Positions 11,682 to 23,888 of a stretch of DNA of 64,000 bases are shown here, piece after piece. The translations under genes were made by a program, and so were the position numbers. The notes below the pieces were generated by a model that was not told the DNA's origin, searched no databases, and saw nothing but the letters and a program-made list of their open reading frames with translations. Location: the NCBI GenBank assembly GCA_028751875.1, contig CM054162.1, forward strand, positions 8,320,616-8,384,615, in the 5' to 3' direction. Within the stretch, counting starts at the first letter, position 1, and every line of letters begins with the position of its first letter. The DNA is from Rapana venosa (lineage: Eukaryota; Mollusca; Gastropoda; Neogastropoda; Muricidae).

Positions 11682-13123
11682 TCATGTCCTGTGACCCTCC
11701 AACACCTCGAAATGGTCGACCACATCTTCAAAATGACTCTGGACGTGACTCACGAAAAAGTCCTGGCTGATGCTGACGGCAAACGACTTCTGACACATGG
11801 GGCAGACGCGGTCGTGCGAATCCGACGACCTCTGACCCCCTTGCTGCGGCTGCAAGGTATCCGGGGCGTTGGAGGTGTCCTCGGCGTCGTCGAAACACTC
11901 GAAGACGTGGGTCTGGAACTCGTCCATGGTGATGTGGCTGAAGTCTTGCCCGCACACGGGACACTTGCGATCCGAGGTGGAGGCCGACCCTGCTGGGGTT
12001 TGGGGCTGGTTGACAAAGCGGATGGGGCTGAGCTCCAGGTCCGTGGGGTTGTGGGGCTGCGTGACGTCGCTGTGCTCCTGAGGCAAGCCTCGCCCGCCCG
12101 CGCGCCGTCCCCGTCGCGACCCATGCCCACCACGATGGCGGGCTGTTGTTGTTGTTGCTGCTGCAGGGTGGTGGGGGCGGGGGTCGCGGAGGTGACCGCG
12201 CTGGAACCGCTCTGGAGAACGCGGGCCCCCGTCATGCTGCTCTGGTTCAGGATGTGCATGGGCGGCACGACACTACCCTGGGTGTTGACAATGCCACCCG
12301 GGGTGCTAACAATGCCACCCTGGGTGTTCACAATGCCGCCCTGGGTGCTGCTGCTGCTGCTGGCCGTGGCCACCGTCGTGTAGGCGATGTTGTCGTAAGT
12401 GCTCTCGGCTGGCCGAGGGGGGACTGCTGTCGCTGGGGATAGTAGAGGGCGGCGGCAGAGGTGGAGGAATACTGCGCCCCTACGTGGCGCGGGCTGACCG
12501 CCTGCCCAGCCTCCGTCCTGCCAGGGGCAGGGCTGGGGCCCGGCGGCGGGGTGTCGTGCATGAACTGGTTCAAACCCACCGCCCCCAGAGCCCCCTCCCC
12601 TCCCCTCCCCTGCCCCTGCTGCTGTTTCTTGTGCTGGTAGTGGCTGCTCATCCAGTCGGCCAAGCGCGGCGCCTGATGTTGTTGCTGTTGCGGCTGAGGC
12701 AGGGTGTGGGCTCGCGTCACCTCCAGTTTGCCGGCGGCCTTCTGCACGTTGACCTCGCTGTGCCTGCGGACGATGCCCTCCGACCTCAGCTTCTGGCCCA
12801 ACGGGGGCCCGCTGCGGGGTTGCTGGGGCGACGCGCGTCCGTTCTGGTGCGAATAGTGCTGCTGCGTCAGAGCATTCCCTCCCCCTGCAGTCATCCCCCC
12901 TTGGGCGGTGGTGGTGGTGGTGGGGTTCTCTGCTGCTGTATTTGTCGCTGGGATTCGGCAGCAGCGGCGGAAAGGGAGGGCGCTCCGTTCACCATCTCCC
13001 AGCTGTGTCCACCAGAGTGAGAGCCACCGCCACCAGGAGGCGCAGACTGGGGTTCCATGCTGGGGGCGTCGCGGTGCGAGCGAGTGAGGCTGGACCTCAT
13101 GGAGGCCGTCATGCTTTGGTTCA
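11682..13123 (-). CDS. adaptor gene exon 5, zinc fingers and stop, with three apparent frameshifts
   Basis: The acceptor tgattgcag precedes 13123; TGA is at 11684-11682. It encodes VNQSMTASMRSS, Gln/Pro/Ser-rich low-complexity sequence, a QGGIVNTQGGIVSTPGGIVN repeat, and two zinc fingers (CPVCGQDFSH ... and CPMCQKSF ...). The reading frame changes three times in the same sense: at a six-C run near 12895-12900, a six-C run near 12418-12423 and the GC-rich segment 12087-12115. Each fits one missing base, and together they restore the original frame. Zinc-ligand residues are all intact, which argues for sequencing or consensus errors over decay. Confidence 0.8.
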
Positions 13124-16100
13124 CTGCAATCATCACAGAGAGAGAGAGAGAGAGAGGTGTTGGTGCGGGGTTTGACACAGCTTCTTTCCCCACACACTGT
13201 GCTGTTGTTGCTGTTGCCCAGCACTGTACTGCTTCGTTAACGAGTCTGATTAGTTCATCACTGTACCGCTTCGTTAACCAGTCTGATTAGTTCATCACTG
13301 TACCGCTTCGTTAATGAGTCAGTTAATCAATGTACTGCTTCGTTAACCAGTTAATCACTGCACCCCTTCGTTAACCAGTTAATCACTGCACCCCTTCGTT
13401 AACGAGTCGATCAGTTCATCACTGTACCCCTTCATTAATAAGTCAATCAGTCAATCACTTCATTAATAAGTCAGTCAGTCAGCCACTGTACCACTTCATA
13501 AATAAGTCAGTCACTGTACCACTTCATTAATAAGTCAGTCAGTCTGTCACTGTACCACTTCATTAATAAGTCAGTCACTGTACCACTTCATTAATAAGTC
13601 AATCAGTGTACCCCTTCATTAATACATCAATCAGTTAATCACTGTACCACTTCATTAACACATCAATCAGTCTGTCAATGTACCACTTCATTAATAAGTC
13701 AATCAGTCAGTCACTGCACCACTTCATTAATAAGTCAATCAGTCAATCACTGTACCACTTCACTGATACATCAATCAGTTAATCACTGTACCACTTCATT
13801 AACACATCAATCAGTCTGTCACTGTACCACTTCATTAATAAGTCAATCAGTCAGTCACTGTTGCACTTCATTAATAAGTCAATCAGTCAGTCAATCTAGG
13901 CTGTGGCCCTGCACAGTGAACTGATGGTCTGGAGCTAACCCACCTACATGGAAAGCGAGAAACTGGGTTCGATCCCAGTTTGTGCCTGCAACTTTTACCC
14001 CCATCCACTACACTGTGAATGGTGGTTTGGGCGCTAGTCTTTCGGATGAGGCCATAAACCGAGGTCCAGTTTGCAACCCACATTTAGTGCACGCAAAAGA
14101 ACCCACAGCAACAAGAGAACTGCCCCTGGTAAATTTCTATAGAAAAAAAAGCTAATTTGACAGGGAAATAAATACACATGCAGACAGCAAAATAGAAGGA
14201 AAAAACGGTGATGCTGGTCTTGTGGTGATGCTCTCTCCCCAGGGCGAGATGCCCAAATTTCACGTAGAGAAATCTGCCTGGACTTTAAGCGGTACATACA
14301 AACATTATACAACTACACAATACAACGCAATGCAATACATAACAGCCAAAATTAACTCCAGAAAAGATCCCATTCACACGAGTAGCTAGCGAGGTAGAGA
14401 ATGGAACCCACACATCAGGTGACCACTAGATCACGAACTCGACACTCAAACCACTGCCCCAGGCTTCTACTTCATGTAAACTTTCAACATTGTTTACCTC
14501 GCAGAAAACCAAACCAAACCACGCTAAACCCCATCAAATGACAAAACTAATCTGCCTCCTTCCCTCGAAAATGGAAGCACAAACAAGATTCTACCTTTCC
14601 CATTCAACCACCTCCCCCCCACCCCCTTACTTATGCCTCCTCTCCATCCTTACCATTCCCCTCCTCTCCAATAAAAAAGAAAAAAAAAAAAGAAAAAAAA
14701 AGAAAAGAACCTGACCAAAAAACTCTCAAAAGAAACAGAGGGAAAAAAGATCACCGCCACCCCCTACCTACCCCCAACAATAAAACCCCCAACAACAACA
14801 ACAAACAACCACCACCACACACACACGTGGATGAGACTATAAACAGAGGTCCCATGCGCAAACACACCCAGAACATCTTGCGCACATGTTAAAACCTGTT
14901 CTGCTGTTCGGAAGAGTAGGCCATTGTGTGCCGGTGGAAACGAATGACAAAATTTACAAAACTGCATACACACAGAATGCTTATTCAATTATCCTTGAAA
15001 TAAAAAAAATAAAAAAACATCCGTATACACACACACACACACATACACACTCTCTCACACACACTCCCTCCATCTCCCTCCCTTCCCCATCACATCGCTT
15101 ACCCAAGCAGTCTTTCTGCATGAGGACCATGGCTTTGAGCTTGTCGATGACTTTACGCATGTGCACCAGTTCATTCACCAGCTCAAGGGGGGGCTCACTG
15201 CCCCCACCTTCTCCTCCCCCTCCCTCCTTCAGAATGGACACTTCTTGGTTAGCCTGCAAAATGAGAGGGAAAAAGTATACAGACCTGTAAGTTTTCATGC
15301 TATCACACACACACACACACACACACTCACTCCCTCACTCACTCACTCACTCACTCTCTCTCACTCACTGTACCATCTGAAAATAAAAGTTTGACTTTGA
15401 CACACCAACCCACACACACACACAACGGGATAGCCTAGTGGTTAGAACATTGCGCTCGCAATCTGACGACCTGGGTTCGATTCCCGTCCACGGGGATATT
15501 TTCCCCTGGAGTTAACATCAGTGCCGACTCCACTCTCCCCAAAAGTCCTTCGGATGAGACTATAAACCGAGGCCCCGTGTGCGAACGCACGCAGAACATC
15601 TTGCGCATACGGTTAAATCCTGTTCCACTTTTCGTAAGAGTAGGCCATTGTGTGCCGGTGGGAACGGATGACAAAATTGACAAAACCACATACATATGGG
15701 GACTGGGTGTAAAAAAGCATACAAGTGCTTATTCCATTATCCTCGATATAAAAGAATAAAATAAGATAAAAAAAATAAACACACACACACACACACTCAC
15801 TCACTCAATGTACCATCTGAAAATAATAGTTTGCCTTTGACAAATCTACACAAATATACACTTGATGGCTCAGTGAAAAAAAGACAAGCGTTTTGCTTAT
15901 TCACTGTACCATCTGAAAATAAACTTTGACACTGACTTTGACTTTCTCTCTATCTTTCTCTTTCTATATCTCTCTCTTTCACACACACACAACACACACA
16001 CAGATGCAACATACGGAGCCTACATACACACACACACTCAAATACTCTCTCACCATCAAGACATACACACATACCTCTCCCCAACACACAAAATCACACC

Positions 16101-18359
16101 TATCCCTCCAAAAGAAAAGAAAACACCCCCCACCCCCCCAATCCTACACAGGGATGCCTGGGTCAGTATAAATCGTACCCTCTCCTATATGTGCCAAGAA
16201 TTCCCTCTCTTTTCTTTTTATCCCTCTCTCTGTTTATGCTTGTTCCTTTTCTTCTTGCCACCTCCTTCTTGTATATTTTCTGCCATTTTGGCCCATTCTT
16301 GTGACACTTTTAAATCCGGCCTCAAGACGTATTTGTTTCAAACCTACGATTTTCCTCTCCTGTTTCATTTCATAGCTATCCCTGCTTTTCAACAGCCAAA
16401 AATCCCATCACCCTGCCAAAGTGTATAACCTCTGTGTGTGTGTTGTGTTTATTTATTTTTATTTTATTCTTTTACATCGAGGATAATGGAATAAGCACTT
16501 ATGTGCTTTTTTACATCCAGTCCCCATGTGTATGCGGTTTTTGTGAATTCTGTCATCTGTTCCCACCGGCACACAATGGCCTACTCTTCCGAAAAGCTGC
16601 ACAGGATTTAACGTGTGCGCAAGATGTTCTGTGTGTGTGTGTGTGTACATTTGGACTTGTTAGAACTATTACTTGCTAATGGTTGCATGACTGTGTAAGA
16701 ATGAGTTGAGTGCAAGCGCTTTGATTTGTCTGTGCAAGATACAGCGCTATATAAATTCCATTTATTATTATTATTCTCCTGCCTTTCTCCCTGGAAGATC
16801 TAAAAGAGAATTCTCTCCCATGCGGAAGTCGGATGCACTGGGCCTGACTCGTCAGCATCTTAACGGCAGCGCAGCATTTAATTTTCGCTTATATGACAGA
16901 CAGCACTAGTTGCTGTCTGAGCGTTGGACAAAGACGAAGAAGACACACACCCCTTCCTGACACAAACACACACACACACACACATACATGTATACTCACA
17001 CAAACACCCACCCCTTCCCAAAACACACACATACAGTCCACACAGTCTCGTAAGAGTAGGCCATTGTGTGCCGGTGGGAACAGATGACAGAATTCACAAA
17101 TCCGCATACACACGGGGACTGGATGTAAAAAAAAACCGTACATAAGTGCTTATTCCATTATCCTCAATATAAAAGAATAAAATAAATAAAATAAACCTTT
17201 ACTATATTATAACTTTAAAAAATATACGAATACACAATACAACGAATTCGTATATTGTGTATTCGTATATTATCTTAAACCTTTACTATATTATAATATA
17301 TAAAATAAAATAAAAATACCCCCCCCACACACATACACCCCTCCCTTCCAAACACACACAGTCCACCCCCCACCCAACCCCCCCCCCCCCACCCACACAC
17401 CCACCCCCACTCCTCTCACCTTCTGCAGCGACGCGTGCAGCGAAGCCCCTTCCTTCAGGGCGCGGTCTCTCTCCAGCTGCAGACTGCTGCAGCGCTGCTG
17501 CACGTCTCGCAGGCTCTGCAGGGCCCGCTCTTTCTCCGCCCTCTCCGCCTCCCAGCTCTGCTGCAGCCGCGCGTTCTCCTGCCTCAGCCGCGCCACTTGC
17601 TGGTTCACCGACCCCAGCGCCTGGTTCTTGTCCGGCAGTCGCTCCCCCTGGGGCCGGAGGGGAGACAATAGGGTTAAGATAATAATAATAATATATGGAA
17701 TTTATATAGCGCTGAATCTTGTAAAGCAACAAATCAAAGCGCTCAGATTTCATTTCATACCACTTTAAGTCACGGCAGATTTCTCTCCGTGAAATTCGGG
17801 CTGCTTTCTCTCCCCGGGGAGAGCGGGAGAGCACGTCGCCACAAGAGCAGCGCCACCCTTTTTTTTTTCTTTTTCCTGTCTGCAACTGATGGTGGTTCCA
17901 GTCGATTTTTTTGTGTTTTGTTTTATTTAATGTCTAAAATCTGAGCACACTAACCCCTCTCTTGCAATCTCTCCACTGGCTGCCTGTGCCACAAAGAATA
18001 AACTATAAGATCAGTACTCTCTGTTACAAATGTCTCCACAAAACAGCACCCTCCTACCTCTGTGAATGTTTTCACTTGTTACACTCCTTCTCATTCCCTT
18101 CGCTCTGCTGCAGATTCCTTGTGCTTACAAACACCTAGATTCAGCCAGTCCACTGTTGGCTGTCGCTCTTTCTCTGTTTCTGGTCCATCGATTTGGAATG
18201 GCCTCCCTATCTCTCTTCGCCAAAGACCTTCTTGTGACACTTTTAAATCTGGCCTCAAGACATATTTGTTTCAAACCTAAGAATTTCCTCTCCTGTTTCA
18301 TTTCATAGCCATCCCAGCTTTTCAACAGCCAAAAATTCCATCACCCTGCCAAAGTTTAC

Positions 18360-18392
<33 letters not shown>

Positions 18393-18841
18393 ATTTGGAC
18401 TTGTTAGAACTGTTATTTGCTATTGGTTGCATGACTGTAAGAATGAGTTGAGTGCAAGCGCTTTGATTTGTCTGTGCAAGATACAGCGCTATATAAATTC
18501 CATTTACTATTATTTATTATTATTATTATTATTCACTACATGGTGATTTAGACACACCCACATTCATACCAAAGTACCTATTATTACACACCCCATCTCT
18601 CTCTCTGCTTGTGCCTAGGTACAGGATTCGATCCTTTTCTAGCAGCACTTTGCTTGAAGTGTGTGTTTTTGTTGTTGGTTTTGTTTGTTTTTAATGTTTA
18701 GGGCTATTGCTACTAATAAAAACCACCACTACTATTACTACCACAACCATGCTACTACTTTACTATTACTACTACTGCTACTACAACTAGGACGACTTAT
18801 ACAACTACCACTATCATCACTACTGCTTCTTCTACCTCTAT

Positions 18842-18880
<39 letters not shown>

Positions 18881-21800
18881 TACCACCACTGGGAACGGGA
18901 TAGCTCAGTGGTCAAAGGACTCACTTTCCCAAAGCTAGGATTAAGCAGCATTGAGTGTGGTTACCAAGTGGATGGATGACTGCACACCTTGGCCTCAGTA
19001 CAGTCCCTCAGTTCACCCAGCTGTAAATGGGTATCTGCCTTCTTTAGAGTAAAGAAACAAGGGAGAGGAGATGGGCGCCGCCCTCATTATGCTGGCCCCT
19101 GATGAATTTGAGGTTTCTGACACCTTGCTCCCCAATGACCACACAGGTTATGGGAACACCTTTACCTTCATTAACAATGTGGACTTCAGTCTGCGAGAAC
19201 TGTAAAATGTCAGCTTCAGAAAGTGTTGACAGATTGTCTTTCTGCTGCTGCTCTTGCACTGCTCTCTGTCATATTCTTTAATCAGTGCTCTGGGACACCA
19301 CCACAGAATTTATCAACAACTTTTCAGTTCAGGTGTGGGGCAATGTTCCAAGAAGATTGGTTTAACTGCAGCATCAATGGACTTCTCTGGTTTTTGTTTT
19401 AGTTATTTTTCGTTATTGTTGCGTATCAGCCAGCTGGGGGTCGGTCACCCAGAACGTGCTCTCTTACTTGCTAATCCCACCTGGGAATCACTGAGATTAA
19501 GATTCAAGGGCACACTGGATGAGAAGTTTGTGTACTGTTTTTAATAAGTACCTTGCCATATACTGATATAGGCAGCCATACTCTGACTTCAGACTTTTTG
19601 TTCTAATTTTTTTCCAATTGTTGGCTTCGCCTTTTGTTGTTGTGTTTTTTTTTTTAATGCTTTAAACTAAGCACACACACACATGTGCGTGCACATGCAT
19701 GCACACACATATGCATGCACCTATGATGCCCAAGATAGTCTCATTTTGCAGGAAAATAAATTCCAACAAAGTCTTTTTATCACAAACCAATTTTGATTGC
19801 AAGTGGTCCAGAATTGTTGCAGGTTCCTGTCAGGTCACATCATTTTCATCATAAATTATGGTTACATAACACATGTAAACCATTTTTTTTCTTCTCCTAT
19901 AGATTATTTTAAATCAAATAATATAGAATACAATATAAACAATATTCTCTCCAAATTTGAAGTGATTTGGTTCATTCATTCAGAAGTTATGACTATTTTT
20001 GTAATTTTTTTCTGAAATGTGCTTTCCGCACTGGTCATTTCGGCCTTTTCTCCAACTTTGAGGAAAAATAGCTGCTAAAGGGATGACCCTACCATTAAAA
20101 AAAAAAAAGGATTAATCTGTATATATATAGAAACACATTCAAACAATTTCAAGAGAAATGTTTGAAAATTCTTGACACTGATGGGTCCCAAACATGGTAC
20201 ATTGTGAAATTTTGAAAATTTAGAAATGTTTTTTTCCCCCCCATTTTTGGCACTTCATGATTTTTTTTCCTACCGATCAGATTCTTTTAATGTTTTGTTT
20301 CCATATTCTGTGTAGTAAGTAAAAGAGAGACTGTGATGATTTAAGGGTGTACCTTGCTATTTGAAAGAAATATGATCTGTCAAAGTTGGCCAATTATACG
20401 TTTTGCAAGCACTTCACAGTTGTGTCAAACTTAAAAAGGTCTTATCTTGAAAACTATTTACGATATCACCATATTTTGTATTATTTTTATATTATTTTAT
20501 TATTATTATTTTTTATTTTATTTTGTATTATGTTTCTTTTAACAAGATGTTTATTTCTAAAGCAAAAATATAAGCCATAACTGCATAACATTTTTTTGCT
20601 GCCGCTACCTATTCATACTGAACATTTCTTACTCACTTTATACTGAACATTTCCTACTTACTTTATATACTGAACATTTCTTACTTTATACTGAACATTT
20701 CTTACTTCATACTGAACATTTCTTACTTTATACTGAACATTTCTTACTTTATACTGAACATTTCCTACTTACTTTATATACTGAACATTTCTTACTTTAT
20801 ACTGAACATTTCTTACTCATTTTATACTGAACATTTCTTACTTTATACTACTGAACATTTCTTACTTTATATACTGAACATTTCTTACTCACTGAATACT
20901 GAACATTCCTCACTTCATACTGAACATTTCTTACTTTATACTGAACATTTCTTACTTACTTTATACTGAACATTTCTTACTTTATACTGAACATTTCTTA
21001 CTCACTTAATACTGAACATTCCTCACTTCATACTGAACATTTCTTACTTTATACTGAACATTTCTTACTTACTTTATACTGAACATTTCTTACTTTATAC
21101 TGAACATTTCTTACTTTATACTAAACATTCTTTACTTTATACTGAACTTTTTATTTTATTTTTTACTTTATACTGAACATTTCTTACTTTATACTGAACA
21201 TTTCGGACTTTATACTGAACATTTCTTACTTTATACTGAACATTTCTTACTTTATACTGAACATTTCTTAATTTATACTGAACTTTTTATTTTATTTTTT
21301 ACTTTATACTGAACATTTCTTACTTTATACTGAACATTTCCTACTTACTTTATATACTGAACATTTCTTACTTTATACTGAACATTTCTTACTCACTTAA
21401 TAATGAACATTCCCCACTTCATACTGAACATTTCTTACTTTATACTGAACATTTCCTACTCACTTTATACTGAACATTTCTTAATTTATACTGAACTTTT
21501 TATTTTATTTTTTACTTTATACTGAACATTTCTTACTTTATACTGAACATTTCTTACTCACTTAATAATGAACATTCCTCACTTCATACTGAACATTTCT
21601 TACTTTATACTGAACATTTCCTACTCACTTTATACTGAACATTCCTCACTTCATACTAAACATTTCTTACTCACTTAATACTGAACATTCCTCACTTCAT
21701 AGTGAACATTTCTTACTCACTTTATACTGAACATTTCTAGCGTCCACTCCCTCTACTTTGGTTGCTATGGGCACCACCTGTTGACGCATGTTGTTGGCTG

Positions 21801-23850
21801 TCAAAGCCTCGCCTCCCGCTCCCACAAACATGTCCTGGGTCAGCTGCGAGCCTGCTCCGCCCTCAGTCGCCACGTAGCGTGCATCTTCCATCATATCGAA
21901 AGACTCCCCTGTTTGTTAAAAAAAGAAAGAAAAAAGGTGGACTGGGTTATGTTATTGGAATTAAGTTGTGGTTGCTTTAAAGGAGGATATTATGCATGCA
22001 TGCCCGCGCGCACTCACACACACACACACGCATGCGTGCACACTCACATACCATGGAAGGGTCAGTTACTTGTTGATAATCGTGAAGCCTGAAAGTGAAA
22101 GTTCTGTTTATTTTTATGTACCAATCCTTCCTCAATGTTGAAAGGTCTTCCAAAGGCAAAGCTAAAGCTTCGGCAAAAGTTGGACATAAATTTTTAAAGC
22201 TATTTTATTTATTTATTTTATTCTTTTATTTCGAGGATAATGGAATAAGCACTCATGCGCTTCTTTCCATCCAGCCCTGCGTGTATACACTTTTGTAAAT
22301 TTTGTCATCCATTTTTACCGGCACATAATGGCCTACTCTTCTGAAAAGCGTACGGGTTTTAACGTGCGTGGAAGATGTTCTGTATGCATTCACACAGGAC
22401 CTTGGTTTATAGTCTCATCTGAAGGACTTTTGGGGGGGAGTGGAGTCAGCACTGATGTGTTAACCCCAGAGGAAAAATCTGCATGAACAAGATTTTAACC
22501 TAGGTCAGCAGATCACAAGCCCAACATGCATCACTCTAACCACCAGGCTATCCCGTCCCCCCTAAACAAAAGACACTGAGCAAGGTTCACTCCAAGGAAA
22601 ACTACTTCTAAAGCTTTTTACATCAATCATTCAATGACTTTGATCATTATTCTTCCCCAGAAGATTTGATTTGCCATAGACCATGAAGTCACAAGGGTCA
22701 CTCAGTCAGACTGCATCTGAACAAAGCCGGTGTTTTGGCTTGTAACAAACCCAAAGTCTGACTGCCCAGTGCTATGAAGGTTGTTCTTCTTCAAGTTCTT
22801 GTGTGCAGTGTGTAACTGTTGGAAATATGGGTAGACCTATCAGTATTTCATTTCTTGTCCATGTGTGGACAAAATGGTGGTAGCACGGCGTTTTTCAACA
22901 AAACACATATAATGTGCTTCGTTTACGTGCTCTGCATGTTTGTGACACACTAGCCGCAAAAATAAAAATGCAAACAATGAAACGAGGACAAATGAACTCT
23001 GTTTTGACATTGGATATAATCGGTACACTTCAACAGTCTAAGCAAAGTTCCAACTAAGTGAAAAAGACAGCAAATTTGCCTTTTTTTCCAGCAATGATTA
23101 TAGTAATAATTTACACTTTAGGCTGGGCTGCTGCTACCTAATGCAAACTTAAACAGACATGTATACTAAATCTCACTAAACAGTCCTTCAGTGAAAACCA
23201 TCACACCTCACCCAGTGGATCATGGGATATAACTTATCTTATCGGTGGCTACTGCATGCTTTCTAAAATATTCAAAAATTTTATTTTTTCTCTAGTTTGT
23301 GGTATAACATTCTTGAGACATTACCAGAAGCACACACGTACAGAAACAATAAACACCATTTGAAAATTTTTTTTAAAGTAGGCACAATTGAATATGTACA
23401 CCTTCCAATCATAATTTGATATTTTTCTCTATTAGATATCAATCATTAAATAAATGATCATTTTACAATTTTTATGTCAGTGTACACATTTTTAAAATAT
23501 CAACCAAAATTGTATGTTGCAGCAAAATGGACAAGCCAATTATAGAATTTTTCAAAGTGACTGCTTTGTGCCTCATCCTTCAGAACCTTGTCCAGTGCAA
23601 ATTTTATGATAGCAAGAAGAATCAGTCTGAGTATCATGCTTTTTTTGTTGTTGTATACTTGTAATGTTAAAACAAATTTGCATTCATTACAAAATTTAAC
23701 AAGAATGTCAGGTATATTTTTATCGGTTGTATGGTAAGCAACTTTCCAATTCTCACGCCAAACTTGACTGCAGGCCTGATAATAAAAACTTTTTAAAAAC
23801 ACATTTTCTGAGTGTTCTAATGAAATTGTTGTCAATAATTCAAAGTTAGC

Positions 23851-23888
<38 letters not shown>

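Noticed and set aside
11750..12373. separate 207-codon protein overlapping the zinc-finger exon
   Set aside because: Its first 70 residues fit as the middle of exon 5 after correcting one base; the rest is an out-of-frame shadow of the zinc fingers.
20617..21737. CRISPR-like regularly repeated array
   Set aside because: Units are directly tandem without unique spacers, and the locus is a eukaryotic intron. The same applies to 13199-13905 and 48948-49515.
23500..23835. 111-codon minus frame as a host exon
   Set aside because: AT-rich, no recognised family, and no splice sites joining it to the adaptor gene in phase.
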